Below are positions 17,166-27,532 of a DNA stretch of 50,183 nucleotides, one piece after another. The notes under the pieces were generated by a model that was given only the letters and a program-made list of their open reading frames with translations, was not told the DNA's origin and did no database searches. How positions within the stretch are numbered: the first letter of the stretch is position 1; each line of letters opens with the position of its first letter. The DNA lies in NCBI RefSeq assembly GCF_020829445.1, contig NZ_JAIVFV010000035.1:1-50183 (forward strand), read 5' to 3'. This DNA comes from Nostoc sp. CHAB 5836. Its GTDB lineage: Bacteria; Cyanobacteriota; Cyanobacteriia; Cyanobacteriales; Nostocaceae. The translations under genes were made by a program, and so were the position numbers.

Positions 17166-18599
17166 TCAGAAAAACAAACTGCTATTGGTTAACAGCAGGA
17201 AGGCAAACAAAGCTCCTCCACAGCTACCTACTGTCCACCCAGCATTGAATTCACTCCAAGACTTAGCTGTTTTGATGTTTTCCGGTAGCTCCCCTTGGGC
17301 AGGTTTGCGCCCTTGGAACGATACACTGCCGTACAGCCAGAGGCAAATCGATAAAATTAACAGCAGACCGATTGTAGCCAGTAACCCTGCTTGATTCGCC
17401 AACTCTGTATCCCGCAGTGGGCCTAACTTGACAAATGGGCCAATCAAGAAGTAGCCGTGGGCCATGCCAATTTCCAGCCCTCGTGAAAAAGGAGACAAGC
17501 CTTGACGGTAAATAGGAAGATTTCCTAACAAGTTTAGCGTGATATCCGAAGCATTCACTGGGGTATCAAAATTCCCAATTTCCGGCATCCCCGCAGGATT
17601 GACAACTCCCTGCTGAAAATCAAGTCCAGCTGCTATGACACGCACCCTCAATGCGTGCCAGATATGACCAACTAAAAATACAACTGCCAGAGCAAAGTGA
17701 CTAGTTGCTAGCCAAGTACGAACTGTAATTACTCCCGATGCAGTAGTACTCAGTCCTAATGGCCCATAGAAAACTGTGGGATAAACGGTATCGTTTACTG
17801 TCACAAAATATGCTGCGAACAAACCCATGTAAGCCAGAGCGCCCAGGCTATAGGATAGGTAAGCTTCACCAGACCAAAACAGTATTTTTTTTGCCCAAGC
17901 AAAAGGCTTGGTGAGAATGTGCCAAAATCCTCCGGCAATGCAGAGTATTCCTACCCAAATATGTCCACCAATGACATCTTCTAGATTATTAACTGCTGCC
18001 ATCCCCTGTTCACCAAAAGCACCGAAGAGATAGCCAAAGATGCGACCAGGGTTAATAGTCGGTTCAGTAATTACTCGCACAGATGCTACTGCCGGATCGT
18101 AAAGTCCGCCCCAAAATAGCGCCTTCGCTACCAATAACCACGCCCCAAACCCCAACAACAGCAGATGAATGCCGATAATAGTGGTCATCTTGTCTTCATC
18201 TTTCCAGTCATAGCCAAAGAAGCCAGGAAAAGAGGTGTTTTCACTTAAGACTTCCGGGCCTAAAAGGGCGTGGTAAATGCCACCAGCACCCAGTACTGCT
18301 GAACTAATCAGATGTAAAACACCAATGACAAAATAGGGATAGGTATCAATAATTTGACCACCATCACCAACACCAAATCCCAAGGTTGCTAAATGGGGCA
18401 GTAAGATTAACCCCTGCTCATACATCGGTTGTGCGGGATTATATTTGGTGATTTCAAACAAGGTCATTGCTCCTGCCCACAGAACAATCAACCCACCATG
18501 AGCAATGTGAGCGCCTAAAAGCTTACCCGACAGGTTAATGAATCGGGCATTGCCAGCCCACCAACCCGATTCTTGGGTTGTTATTGTTGCAGTTGTCAT
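17166..18599 (-). CDS. CP43'-like antenna protein fused to a PsaL-like domain
   Basis: 477 residues. Residues 1-330 are a complete IsiA/Pcb-type antenna ([76 protein letters not shown]). Residues about 335-477 match photosystem I subunit PsaL ([40 protein letters not shown], then helices [19 protein letters not shown] and [12 protein letters not shown]). PsaL is the subunit that holds PSI trimers or tetramers together. The fusion could insert the antenna into PSI at the PsaL position; this class (CBP-VI) is known from other cyanobacteria. Its ATG is two bases after the stop of the preceding antenna gene, with GGGGAGG before it, so the two are translationally coupled. Confidence 0.92.
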   Translation of the reverse strand: MTTATITTQESGWWAGNARFINLSGKLLGAHIAHGGLIVLWAGAMTLFEITKYNPAQPMYEQGLILLPHLATLGFGVGDGGQIIDTYPYFVIGVLHLISSAVLGAGGIYHALLGPEVLSENTSFPGFFGYDWKDEDKMTTIIGIHLLLLGFGAWLLVAKALFWGGLYDPAVASVRVITEPTINPGRIFGYLFGAFGEQGMAAVNNLEDVIGGHIWVGILCIAGGFWHILTKPFAWAKKILFWSGEAYLSYSLGALAYMGLFAAYFVTVNDTVYPTVFYGPLGLSTTASGVITVRTWLATSHFALAVVFLVGHIWHALRVRVIAAGLDFQQGVVNPAGMPEIGNFDTPVNASDITLNLLGNLPIYRQGLSPFSRGLEIGMAHGYFLIGPFVKLGPLRDTELANQAGLLATIGLLLILSICLWLYGSVSFQGRKPAQGELPENIKTAKSWSEFNAGWTVGSCGGALFAFLLLTNSSLFF

Positions 18600-18601
18600 T
18601 G

Positions 18602-19633
18602 TTAAATTGCCTCCCCACGAGTTGAACGGATGACTCTACCCTTTGAGAAGTCAAATCCAGCAGCCCGTAAAGCGTGCCAGAGATGCCCTTGAAGAAAGAA
18701 GAAACCTAGCCAGAAGTGAGCATTCGCCAGCCAAACGCGAGAGGATAATAAATCTCCACTCTGGAAGTAGGGGAAGCGGTCAAACCCAATACTCAGGGCT
18801 GGGCCATAAAATTCGGGTGGGTAAGCTAGTGTGTTGACTGAGACAAAATAGGCAGCAATTAAACCCATGAGAGCTAAAGCACCCAAGCTGTAAGAAAGGT
18901 ATGCTTCTCCTGACCAGATAAAAAGCTGCTTTGCCCAGCCGAAAGGTTGAGTAGTAATGTGCCAGATACCGCCTCCAATGCAGAGAATGCTGACCCAAAT
19001 GTGACCACCAACCAAGTCTTCTAGGTTATTAACTCCAGCAATCCAGTGTTTGCCACCGCCGCCAAATAAGTAGCCAAAAATTACGGCGGAGTTCCAGGTG
19101 GGGCTAGAAACTACGCGCACTTCACCCACCGTAGAATCGTACAAGCCGCCAAAGAACATAGCTTTGGCAACTAGTAAACCGGCTCCCAGACCCAGCAATA
19201 CTAGGTGAATACCCAGAATAGTGGTCATTTTATTAGCATCTTCCCAGCGATAGCCAAAGAAGGAGAATCTCTCTTCTAAGATGGCGGGGCCACGTAGGGC
19301 ATGAAAGATGCCACCAAGTCCCAGGAAGGCGGAGCTAATTAGGTGCAATACTCCAATGACGAAGTAAGGATAGGTATCTACTATCTGTCCACCACTTCCT
19401 ACACCCCAGCCGAGGGTTGCTAAATGAGGCAATAGAATCAACCCCTGTTCGTACATTGGTTGCGCTTGGTTAAAGTGGGCAAGTTCAAAAAGGGTCGTTG
19501 CACCAGCCCAGAGAACAATTAACCCTGCATGAGCAACGTGAGCGCCCAAAAGTCGCCCTGAAAGGTTGGTTAACCGGGCGTTCCCTGCCCACCAGGGAAT
19601 CGACTCCGGTGTTTGAACAGCCATCCTTGTCAT
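18602..19633 (-). CDS. CP43'-like (Pcb/IsiA-type) antenna protein
   Basis: 343 residues, six transmembrane helices, with [86 protein letters not shown] and a C-terminal [26 protein letters not shown], all family signatures including His chlorophyll ligands. It groups by eye with CBP-V-type proteins rather than with IsiA proper, lacking the MQTY start and FCAVNT. The ATG at 19633 is chosen over the internal ATG at 19624 because AGGAGGT lies seven bases upstream. It is the first gene of the unit antenna - antenna/PsaL - isiB. A 12-bp inverted repeat lies about 67 bp upstream. Confidence 0.9.
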   Translation of the reverse strand: MTRMAVQTPESIPWWAGNARLTNLSGRLLGAHVAHAGLIVLWAGATTLFELAHFNQAQPMYEQGLILLPHLATLGWGVGSGGQIVDTYPYFVIGVLHLISSAFLGLGGIFHALRGPAILEERFSFFGYRWEDANKMTTILGIHLVLLGLGAGLLVAKAMFFGGLYDSTVGEVRVVSSPTWNSAVIFGYLFGGGGKHWIAGVNNLEDLVGGHIWVSILCIGGGIWHITTQPFGWAKQLFIWSGEAYLSYSLGALALMGLIAAYFVSVNTLAYPPEFYGPALSIGFDRFPYFQSGDLLSSRVWLANAHFWLGFFFLQGHLWHALRAAGFDFSKGRVIRSTRGEAI

Positions 19634-19699
19634 GACGTTACCTCCTGAGAAAGTTTTGAAATACCTGAAATTGATTGTTGACTTAATGAATATCTATCT

Positions 19700-19733
19700 C
19701 AATAAGTCTGAAGATATACTATCAGACTTATTG
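19700..19733. promoter_or_regulatory. 12-bp inverted repeat, putative operator of the antenna operon
   Basis: CAATAAGTCTGA (19700-19711) and TCAGACTTATTG (19722-19733) are perfect inverted repeats separated by AGATATACTA, which contains a TATACT-like -10 candidate. The site lies 67-100 bp before the start codon at 19633, with no other gene between. It does not match a canonical Fur box; it could be a binding site for another dimeric regulator or an RNA hairpin. Confidence 0.5.
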
Positions 19734-19948
19734 AAAAAATTTATCAGTTAATCTAAGTAAATTTTTGTAAATAATTTCAGAAAACAAACCAAAAAGACTG
19801 ACGGCGGGTTCCTTCCACTCCAACAAGGATGGGCTGCCAACTTCTTTTAAGTGGGTTACGATATCCTCACACAATATTCCGAATAATTACTCGTTACAAA
19901 AAACACATCAGTATACAAAGCTAGAGAAGGTAAATTTTTTGTGCATTT

Positions 19949-20251
19949 ATGAAATTAATCCAAATACTAAAGGTAGCCGTAATTCCTGTTTTGACAGTAT
20001 TAAGCTTGCTGTCTGCATCAAATAAAGTACTAGCTGACTATTTAAATAGTCAGGGTTCAGGAGGTGATTACCGCTATGAATTATGGTCTACCGATGATAA
20101 TAATTATTACTATTTGAAAGTTTGGCTGTATGAAGCAAGTCGAGAAAGTGACCCGGACTCCACGACTAGAGCATTTCCTTCTAGTAGGGAAGCTTTAATT
20201 TATTTTGATTGTAATTACGCTAAGAAAAATTTACCAGAATGTTCTCAATGA
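19949..20251 (+). CDS. Small exported hypothetical protein
   Basis: 100 residues. Residues 1-29 form a clear Sec signal peptide (KLIQILKVAVIPVLTVLSLL, cleavage near VLA). The mature part is short, Tyr-rich (YRYELW, NNYYYLKVWLYEA) and ends with two cysteines in DCNYAKKNLPEC, which could form a disulfide in the periplasm. It is transcribed divergently from the antenna operon, sharing a 315-bp intergenic region. I do not recognise the family. The signal peptide and codon pattern argue that it is real. Confidence 0.55.
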   Translation: MKLIQILKVAVIPVLTVLSLLSASNKVLADYLNSQGSGGDYRYELWSTDDNNYYYLKVWLYEASRESDPDSTTRAFPSSREALIYFDCNYAKKNLPECSQ

Positions 20252-20279
20252 TAATTTGAAACCCCTCTTAGCATAATTC

Positions 20280-20343
20280 GTAATTGCTAATTCGTAGTTC
20301 GTAATTAAAGAATTCAATTACGAATTACGAATTACGAATTACA
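20280..20343. repeat. AATTACGAATTACGA-type tandem/inverted repeats
   Basis: Repeats of the AATTACGA / TTCGTAATT type on both strands between the convergent ends of the 19949 gene and the GDP-mannose pyrophosphorylase fusion. They extend to the stop codon of the latter. Confidence 0.6.
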
Positions 20344-22867
20344 CCTCGGCTGGTTGATATTCTTGTTGTCTTTCCACAAAAGTTTGGACACGGGTGCGGT
20401 AGTTTCTCACAGTCTCATCTACCCATTCGCGATCGTTGCTATTTGCATACAAATGCACCAGTGGTTCGCTGGCATCTGGTAAAACTAACAGCCAACTGTC
20501 ATCGTAGGGTTGACAAATTTTCACTCCATCAATCAGTTCTAGGTTTTGGGCTGGGTGAGTTTCGACTAGGTAACGCATCAAAGCACCCTTAGCTGTCCAC
20601 GGGCAACGGACTGTATAAGTTTTGTGAATTACACGGGGTAATTCCGATCGCGCAGCAGCAAGCGATCGCTCCTGTATGGTTAACATCTCAATTATCTTCG
20701 CAATGCAGAACATGGAATCAAATCCCGGATGCAGTTGCGGGAAAATAAAACCAGTCTCTCCACTACCTCCCAATACCACGTTTGGATTTTTTTGACAAGC
20801 CTCCATTAAAGCTGTAGGGTTAGCTTTAGTGCGAATCACTCTACCATCATGACGACGAGCAACTTGTTCAATAGCACTAGAAGCATGAACTGGCACTACT
20901 ACCGTTCCTCTAGGGTTAGCAGTTAATATCATGTCTACCATCAGCGCTGTTAAAGTTTCCCCACGAATTGGGTAGCCTGATTCATCAACTAAAATTAGTT
21001 GTTCCCCATTAGCGGATACTTGCACACCAAAGTTAGCTTTTAATGCCTCCACTACATGACCTAACTGAGTCAGCAGTCCTTCGCGGTTAGTGATTGACAT
21101 CGCCGTTTTATTGACACTGGCATTCAATACAACTGCATCAGCACCAAACTTATCTAACATTTGGGGTAAAACTGCCCCCGATACTGCATAAACATAGTCA
21201 ATCACCACTTTTGCCCGACTGTTGCGGAGTGTATGAACGTGCAAAAGTTTTTCAAAAGCAGTACAGTAGCGATCCATGACTTGGCTAGGATAAGATACAT
21301 CACCAATTTCATGAATTAGCGCCCGCCGCATATCTTCCTTAAAGTAAGCCCCTTCAATTTTCTTTTCCAGGGCTTTGGAGATATTAATGCCCTTAGTATC
21401 CATGAATTCAATCAAAATGTAGTCAGGGCGATCGGGGTGTACCCGCACATGGATACCACCAGCTACCGACATTGTGGGTATAACCGTGCGGGCGATGGGG
21501 ATAGCAGTAGCATCGAGGTTTTGAATATCAATACCTACTGACATTAAACCAGCAATCAGCGATCGCGTCACCATCCGAGAGACATTACGCTGGTCACGGG
21601 AAACCGTTACCTTAGAACCAGGTTTTAAGGTAGAACCGTAAGCAGCTCCCAATTTGACTGCGAATTCTGGAGTGATGTCGATATTAGCTAATCCTTGTAC
21701 ACCACGTTGCCCAAATAAATTTCGTTGGGCGGTGTTCCCCCAAATCAAGTTAATGTTTAAAACTGCCCCTGACTCAATCTTTTTACTGGGCCAAACGCGC
21801 ACGCCAGGGCTAATTTGGGCTTCTTCTCCTACCGTGGAAAGCGAACCGACAACAGCAGCTTCTAATACTTGAGCGCGGCGGTCTACACGAGTACCACGGG
21901 AAATCACGCAGGCAGAAAGATGTGCTTCATCGCCAATAAATGCCCCATTCCACACTATGGGACGTTTGAGATTAGCATCAGCACCGATAGTAACATTATC
22001 ACCAATTACGGTTCCTGCCTCAATTTGTACTCTTGCGCCGATGCGGCAATTATCACCAATTACTGCTGGGGTTTCAATCACAGCCGTCTGGTCGATGTAA
22101 GTATTTTGGCCTACCCACAACTCATGAGAAACTTCTTTGTAGGCAAAATCTAGTTGCACTTTCCGATCTAAAGCGTCATACTGAGCTTCGCGATAGGCAT
22201 CTAAGTGACCAACATCACACCAGTAACCCTGAGCAATGTAACCATACATTAGCTCATCTTTTGCTAATAGTAAGGGGAATAAATCTTTAGAAAAGTCGCA
22301 TTCAACGTTTGCTGGCAGATATTCCAAAACTTCTGGTTCGAGAATGTAAGTGCCAGTGTTGACAGTATCTGAAAAAATTTCACTACTAGAGGGTTTTTCT
22401 AAAAATCGCCGAATTCGTCCTTCTTCATCGGTAATCACCACCCCAAATTCAATTGGGTTAGGAACCCTGGTTAAAATCAAAGTAGCTTTTGACTTTTTTT
22501 GTTTGTGAAATGCGATCGCTGCCGTCAGGTCGAAATCTGTTATGCTATCACCGCTAATGACTAAAAAAGTTTCATCAAGAAGTTCGGCAATGTTTTTCAC
22601 ACAGCCTGCTGTACCTAAAGGCTGATCTTCTTCCACGGCATAGGTCATCTGGACACCAAAATCGCTGCCATCCTGAAAGTAGTCTCGCAAGACATCAGGT
22701 AAATAATGCAATGTCGCAATAACTTCGGTAATTTGATGTCGTTTGAGGAGATTGATAATATGTTCGGCAATTGGTCGATTAAGGATCGGCACCATCGGTT
22801 TGGGCAGATCGCAAGTTAACGGGCGAAGCCGCGTTCCCGAACCCCCCGCCATCAGTACTGCACGCAT
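20339..22867 (-). CDS. Mannose-1-phosphate guanylyltransferase / phosphomannomutase-like fusion
   Basis: 842 residues, three modules. Residues 1-235 are a nucleotidyltransferase ([40 protein letters not shown]) forming GDP-mannose or a related NDP-sugar from sugar-1-phosphate. Residues about 250-350 are left-handed beta-helix hexapeptide repeats ([20 protein letters not shown]). Residues about 380-842 are a phosphohexomutase-like domain in which the usual TASHNP-type active-site loop is replaced by [13 protein letters not shown], followed by a metal/sugar-binding region and [13 protein letters not shown]. This architecture is common in cyanobacteria. The atypical loop leaves the mutase activity open. 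It precedes two membrane glycosyltransferases on the same strand (282 bp away from the first), so it may supply mannosyl donors. Confidence 0.85.
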   Translation of the reverse strand: MRAVLMAGGSGTRLRPLTCDLPKPMVPILNRPIAEHIINLLKRHQITEVIATLHYLPDVLRDYFQDGSDFGVQMTYAVEEDQPLGTAGCVKNIAELLDETFLVISGDSITDFDLTAAIAFHKQKKSKATLILTRVPNPIEFGVVITDEEGRIRRFLEKPSSSEIFSDTVNTGTYILEPEVLEYLPANVECDFSKDLFPLLLAKDELMYGYIAQGYWCDVGHLDAYREAQYDALDRKVQLDFAYKEVSHELWVGQNTYIDQTAVIETPAVIGDNCRIGARVQIEAGTVIGDNVTIGADANLKRPIVWNGAFIGDEAHLSACVISRGTRVDRRAQVLEAAVVGSLSTVGEEAQISPGVRVWPSKKIESGAVLNINLIWGNTAQRNLFGQRGVQGLANIDITPEFAVKLGAAYGSTLKPGSKVTVSRDQRNVSRMVTRSLIAGLMSVGIDIQNLDATAIPIARTVIPTMSVAGGIHVRVHPDRPDYILIEFMDTKGINISKALEKKIEGAYFKEDMRRALIHEIGDVSYPSQVMDRYCTAFEKLLHVHTLRNSRAKVVIDYVYAVSGAVLPQMLDKFGADAVVLNASVNKTAMSITNREGLLTQLGHVVEALKANFGVQVSANGEQLILVDESGYPIRGETLTALMVDMILTANPRGTVVVPVHASSAIEQVARRHDGRVIRTKANPTALMEACQKNPNVVLGGSGETGFIFPQLHPGFDSMFCIAKIIEMLTIQERSLAAARSELPRVIHKTYTVRCPWTAKGALMRYLVETHPAQNLELIDGVKICQPYDDSWLLVLPDASEPLVHLYANSNDREWVDETVRNYRTRVQTFVERQQEYQPAEV

Positions 22868-23149
22868 AAATCCTCCTTAGCTATTTACAGCCTTCGCTGC
22901 TTGAAAACTTGTCAGATATATTTTCTTCTTCTTCTTTCTCTAGTCTCCTATGGATATCGATATTTGAGGAACTTCCCAGAGGCAGGCTGCGAGGGAGAGG
23001 TTCATCGAACTCACGTTAATAAGAGTTTCAGAGAGTTATTGCGTAAGTCCTAAATCTTTAGTCTTCAGTAGACTTTAGCTAAAAGCCAAAGAACTTTAGT
23101 TCCAGGCGGGTGAAGAAGCCAAAATTTCAGCTAGAAATAGCTTAAATAC

Positions 23150-24994
23150 TTAATTCTGCTGACAATGATAAAGTTCATATTCGTAGCCATCTACCCTTGG
23201 CAAAGATTTAGTATCAGATATAACGCACGTTTTGACAGCTTCTGCTACCGGAGTGTGAAAGTTTACCAGCCACAAGTCAAAAGGCCGTGGTAATTTCTTT
23301 AAAGTATATTCTAGAGCGATAGTCGAAGTATTCGGGTCTTTATCTTGATGGGCAAGGAGAAACAGAGGTTTTTGGGGTGAATTAGCAACTTTAAATTCCC
23401 TAGCTACCCCCATCATTTCCCCAGTGTGTACATAAGTTTTGTGGGTAGTGGCAATCAGTACTGGCACTGGTGATATTTGTTGGATTAGTTGCACAAATAG
23501 GTCAGGACGATAATATTTTTGATAGCCGAGATTGCAGAAGACTGTAACTGCACTGAAGAATCCCATTAACCAAATTAAGATCACGGCTTTTTTGCCGTTT
23601 ATGCCCCATTTGCCTATGCTTTTTATTTCCTTGGGAGGATGCCAACACACTGCCAGACTTGCTCCTAGTAAAACAATGATCGCCGGAAAGTAAACAAAGT
23701 TATAGCGGGCCCCTCTGGTGAGATCGATTCCGAAAAAGTACGTAAAGATAAAGAATAAAGCGATCGCACTGATCACAACTCCCATAAACACTTGAATCAT
23801 CATCCGGCTTTCTGGTTGCTGTAGTTGAATCTTGATGCCACGCAGCAAAATTGGTACTGCCCAAATAAAGAAAATCAACATCACCACTCCCGAAGGAATT
23901 ACAAGCAATAGCTGTGAAGACTCAACTGGTAACAGGCAAATCATTGCAATCAATGTTCCTAAAGCTTGAAAAATTGGACTTAACCAATCTAGTCCGACAC
24001 GGGAACCCTGAATCCATTCGGTCAAATTACTACGATTTCGATTCTCTAAAAAGATTGGTAGCCAAATTAAACTCGCCACAAAAGTACCTGTGGCAACGGC
24101 ATAGATGCGCCGCCAGGGAGGAGAGAAGAAGAGAGAAAATTTGCTGTTAGTCTGCAATTGAAGCCAAGCAAGAAAAATCAAAACTACAGCTTCTGTGCAG
24201 AGAGTGAGGGTGAAAAAGTAATGAGTCGCAACACCTAAAGCATTAATTTCTAACCATAAAAATGCAATCCATATAGGTAAAGGTGTGCGGTTTTGAATAT
24301 GACGTGTGGCAATTACTAAGCAGGTGAGGGAAGCAGTTACCCATAAGGCAGCCAAACTGTAATGGCGTGCTTCTTGTGCTAAAAATACGCCATAGGGTGA
24401 TATTGCCATCATCGCAGCAGCCAAGTGTCCCACCAATGGAGAACGAAACGCTACTTTGCCTAATACGTAAATACACGGAATAGAGGCAGCGCCGATGAGC
24501 GCTGGTAGCGATCGCGCCGCAAACAGCGATACTAATCCTCCGTCGCTGGGAAATAATTTCATCCACAGGTAAGCTAGTGCAAAATACAGTGGTGGATGAG
24601 TATCTTGTGTAACTAAGTTATGAACCACATCACCAATACTATTACCTGGGTTTGGTTGCAGTGGTTGCAATAGAATATCAGCTGCGATCGCTTGATCTAG
24701 GGGTACTGCTAAAAAAGTATTCCCCAAGCTAAATACCAAGGTAGAAAACTCATCAGTCCAAGGAGGCTTTGCAGTTAAGTTGGCGAAGCGTAAGCTGATG
24801 CCGATGATCAACCAAATCAAGTTTAGCAAGGGGTGAAGCCAGGAAGAAGGCAGGTAAGCCTGCCAATTATACCAATCCTTGTGTTGTGAGCCAAAGTTTG
24901 TATCTGCCAGAGGTAGGAAATGGATAGCAGATGCAGGTAGCAATGAGATAATTTTTCTGTAAAAATAAAATACACCTTGGAAAAAAACTCTCAT
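23150..24994 (-). CDS. GT39/ArnT-like membrane glycosyltransferase
   Basis: 614 residues with about a dozen hydrophobic helices. After the first helix come ANLTAKPPWTDEFSTLVFSL, with the acidic DE pair of the first extracytoplasmic loop that is catalytic in the GT-C (PMT/ArnT) fold, and then a TQDTHPPLYFALAYLWMKLF motif, also typical. The C-terminal 130 residues are a soluble domain (PVPVLIATTHKTYVHTGEM). Proteins of this kind transfer sugars from polyprenyl-phosphate donors to proteins or lipids on the outer face of the membrane. The downstream neighbour on the minus strand is the GDP-mannose pyrophosphorylase fusion, and the upstream neighbour is a dolichol-phosphate-mannose-synthase-like enzyme that could make the lipid donor. 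Acceptor unknown. Confidence 0.8.
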   Translation of the reverse strand: MRVFFQGVFYFYRKIISLLPASAIHFLPLADTNFGSQHKDWYNWQAYLPSSWLHPLLNLIWLIIGISLRFANLTAKPPWTDEFSTLVFSLGNTFLAVPLDQAIAADILLQPLQPNPGNSIGDVVHNLVTQDTHPPLYFALAYLWMKLFPSDGGLVSLFAARSLPALIGAASIPCIYVLGKVAFRSPLVGHLAAAMMAISPYGVFLAQEARHYSLAALWVTASLTCLVIATRHIQNRTPLPIWIAFLWLEINALGVATHYFFTLTLCTEAVVLIFLAWLQLQTNSKFSLFFSPPWRRIYAVATGTFVASLIWLPIFLENRNRSNLTEWIQGSRVGLDWLSPIFQALGTLIAMICLLPVESSQLLLVIPSGVVMLIFFIWAVPILLRGIKIQLQQPESRMMIQVFMGVVISAIALFFIFTYFFGIDLTRGARYNFVYFPAIIVLLGASLAVCWHPPKEIKSIGKWGINGKKAVILIWLMGFFSAVTVFCNLGYQKYYRPDLFVQLIQQISPVPVLIATTHKTYVHTGEMMGVAREFKVANSPQKPLFLLAHQDKDPNTSTIALEYTLKKLPRPFDLWLVNFHTPVAEAVKTCVISDTKSLPRVDGYEYELYHCQQN

Positions 24995-25096
24995 TGCCGA
25001 GCCTCAGACGAATGGATTTATAGATTTGACGTTTGAGATTTAAGTTCGTTCTAAAGTTTAAAAACAAAAATCAAAATCTCAAATCCCTCGTTGTGA

Positions 25097-26341
25097 CTAT
25101 TTAACATCGGTGACGCGCCAGCTAAGTTTGAAATTCATCCAGAAATTCCAGATGGTAGCAATTGCGATCGCAATCAAGTTAGCAATATAACGGTTAGGAA
25201 TAATAAAATTGAATACCAAATTTAATATCAGTACATTCAATAGGAGTCCAGCAAGGCAAATGGCGTTGAATTTCAAAAACCGCTTCAGGCGTTGATGCCA
25301 TTCTTGCTGTCTGGTGCTGACATCAGCAAACGTCCAAGCGTCATTCCAGAAGAAATTATTTAAAATCGCAATCTCACCGGCAATAATTTTGCTGGGTATC
25401 AGTAGCCAAGCTAAGGTACTCGGATCACTGAGCAAGTAAAGCACTGCCATATCCACAAATACCCCACTAAAGCCAACCAATCCAAAGCGGAGGAATCGAC
25501 CAATGGGGAAATTGACTTTTTTACTCAATCGTCCTACTCTGCCTGTGGAAAGCCGCAACCGCACTAAGTGGTGGATGTAATCTATATATTGCTTCCATGT
25601 AACTTTACTCTCACCCCGTTTACGTTCGCAAAACACATACCCAACCTCAGCAAGTTGGTCTACCTTTCCCCGCCCGATTACTTCTAAGAGAATTTTATAT
25701 CCGACTGGATTGAGTGTTGCACCTGCGATCGCACTCCGGCGCACCAGAAAATAACCACTCATGGGGTCGGAAACTCTGCCCAGTACCCCCGGTAAGATCA
25801 CCAAGCCTAACATCTGAGCGCCACGAGACAAGAAACGCCTCACAATACTCCACCTACTAACACCACCTCCATCGAGATGACGGCTGGCTACTGCCAAATC
25901 TGCTCCTTCCTCAACACTACGCAACAATTGCATCAGCACCTCTGGCGGATGCTGCAAATCTCCATCAATCACCCCCAACACACTCCCACTTGCTGCTTGC
26001 CACCCACGAATTACTGCTGAAGACAGCCCCCGTTCCCGTTGGCGTCGCATCACCCGCAACTGAGGGTATTTTGCCGTCAAGGATTGTGCTATTTCCCAAG
26101 TTCGGTCTGGGCTATCATCGTCTACCACAATCAGTTCGTAGTGTCCTGGAATAGATTCATCCAATAATTGACTTAATATACGGACTACATTATTAATATT
26201 GTCACGCTCTTTATAAGTAGGAATTATTAGAGAAAGATGGGTAGATTTACTACTTGTGCCGACACGCTTAGGGGGCAAATCTGAAATTTTTAGTGGGCCA
26301 GTTGGTACTGTTAATAGGGAGTTAGATGAGTTGATCTTCAT
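25097..26341 (-). CDS. Polyprenyl-phosphate glycosyltransferase (GT2) with GtrA domain
   Basis: 414 residues. Residues about 35-270 are a GT2 domain similar to dolichol-phosphate mannose synthase: LSLIIPTYKERDNINNVV, ELIVVDDDSPDRTWEIA (metal/nucleotide-binding acidic cluster), GVIDGDLQHPPE and a VSDPMSGYFLVRRS segment. Residues about 285-410 form a four-helix GtrA-like membrane domain (FLRFGLVGFSGVFVDMAVLYL, AILNNFFWNDAWTF, IATIWNFWMNFKLSW). The enzyme is expected to move a sugar from an NDP-sugar to polyprenyl phosphate on the cytoplasmic side, with GtrA helping anchoring or flipping. It is followed 102 bp later on the same strand by the GT39-type transferase that would use such a lipid donor. 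Confidence 0.87.
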   Translation of the reverse strand: MKINSSNSLLTVPTGPLKISDLPPKRVGTSSKSTHLSLIIPTYKERDNINNVVRILSQLLDESIPGHYELIVVDDDSPDRTWEIAQSLTAKYPQLRVMRRQRERGLSSAVIRGWQAASGSVLGVIDGDLQHPPEVLMQLLRSVEEGADLAVASRHLDGGGVSRWSIVRRFLSRGAQMLGLVILPGVLGRVSDPMSGYFLVRRSAIAGATLNPVGYKILLEVIGRGKVDQLAEVGYVFCERKRGESKVTWKQYIDYIHHLVRLRLSTGRVGRLSKKVNFPIGRFLRFGLVGFSGVFVDMAVLYLLSDPSTLAWLLIPSKIIAGEIAILNNFFWNDAWTFADVSTRQQEWHQRLKRFLKFNAICLAGLLLNVLILNLVFNFIIPNRYIANLIAIAIATIWNFWMNFKLSWRVTDVK

Positions 26342-26907
26342 AATTTCATCTTACAGAACGACTATGTGTAATAACTGAGGAAAATAAAGCCAAATATTTC
26401 CTGGCTTTATTGACTGAACCTAGTTACTCAAAACTTGAATAATACTTTTATTACAGTTAGCTGTTCTGGGAGTTTAGTAATTGCCATACTTCGATTCATA
26501 GTATTTTCCCAAGTTTTATCTAAACTTTACATTTAATCACCTATTAGTATGTTATTATGTGGTTAGGCATACCTTTTTCTCCAAATATACTCTATCATTA
26601 AGTTAGCTGTGATTTAGCGCAAGTGTTGTTAAAGTTACCCGTGCAGGTGATATTAATAGCCTCCCATGATCTACATAGGTTGGGAGCATCCCAAATGTGC
26701 AAAAACCTTGATAGCCCTAACCCCGAATCCCATGTTTGGGATTCGGGTAACTAAAATTATGTCTCCCCTCTGCCAAGATGGGGGTGAGGGAAAAGATTTA
26801 AGCTTGCATTGGGATGCTCCCAATAGAATGCGATCGCACAACTAAAACCCTATGCAACAAATCGACTCAGCCATAATTAGCCAATTAAGATAAGGATGTC
26901 GGCATTT
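26342..26907. other. Gene-free region
   Basis: AT-rich upstream region of the GT2 gene and 3' flank of the SGNH hydrolase. It contains one inverted-repeat element (26681-26822); no ORF here looks coding. Confidence 0.6.
26681..26822. repeat. MITE-like element, TGGGAGCATCCCA family
   Basis: TGGGAGCATCCCA at the left and TGGGATGCTCCCA at the right end are each palindromic and mutually inverted. The interior holds a GGGATTCGGG-type hairpin. Confidence 0.7.
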
Positions 26908-27510
26908 TTAAGGTGTGAACCAATTTAACCAACCTTGCCAGCTTTGTACGATCGCGGCAAATTCTGTATAACCATCTGCTTTTGGGTGAGCGCCGTCATT
27001 GGCTTTTGCTTCTGCTAGCCAAATTGGCGACTTTAGCAAACTGGAAAAGACATCAAGATATGGAACATCTAGTTGATCGCAAACCAATGCGAATTCCTGT
27101 GAAAGATTGGCAAGAATGTGATTATCACCACAGGGTGGTGGACTAACCATCAAGATCGGATAGAGTTGCTTTGCTTGGCTTAAGATATTGCGAGCATTTG
27201 CGATCGACTCTGACAGTTCGATTCCTTGCTGTTTACCCGCCCATCCTGAATCGTTTGCCCCAAAGGAAAACACTACTCGACCATCGTATTCTCTTGGGAG
27301 ACGATAGGAGACTTCCGAGTACCAACGTTGTTTGAGATACCGACTTGTCTCAGCCCGCACCCCCAAATTGTAATGGGTGATAGCGTATCCTCTTGACTCA
27401 GCATTGCGGCACACTCTACCTGTCCAACCCAGAAACTCTGGATCACCTGTGCCATTGACAAAGGATTCACCAATAAAACAAATTCTGATTTCTTTACGAA
27501 AATCTGACAT
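26908..27510 (-). CDS. SGNH/GDSL-type hydrolase
   Basis: 200 residues. The four SGNH blocks are readable: block I FIGESFVNGTGD with nucleophile Ser16 (GES instead of GDS), a glycine block near YNLGVRAETS, block III FGANDSGW with Asn, and block V NDGAHPKADGY with the Asp-x-x-His pair. No signal peptide, so it is probably cytoplasmic. Family enzymes hydrolyse esters or thioesters (lipases, acyl-thioesterases, acetylesterases); the substrate cannot be told. It stands alone on the minus strand. Confidence 0.85.
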   Translation of the reverse strand: MSDFRKEIRICFIGESFVNGTGDPEFLGWTGRVCRNAESRGYAITHYNLGVRAETSRYLKQRWYSEVSYRLPREYDGRVVFSFGANDSGWAGKQQGIELSESIANARNILSQAKQLYPILMVSPPPCGDNHILANLSQEFALVCDQLDVPYLDVFSSLLKSPIWLAEAKANDGAHPKADGYTEFAAIVQSWQGWLNWFTP

Positions 27511-27532
27511 AAATTAACTTAATTTTGGCGAA

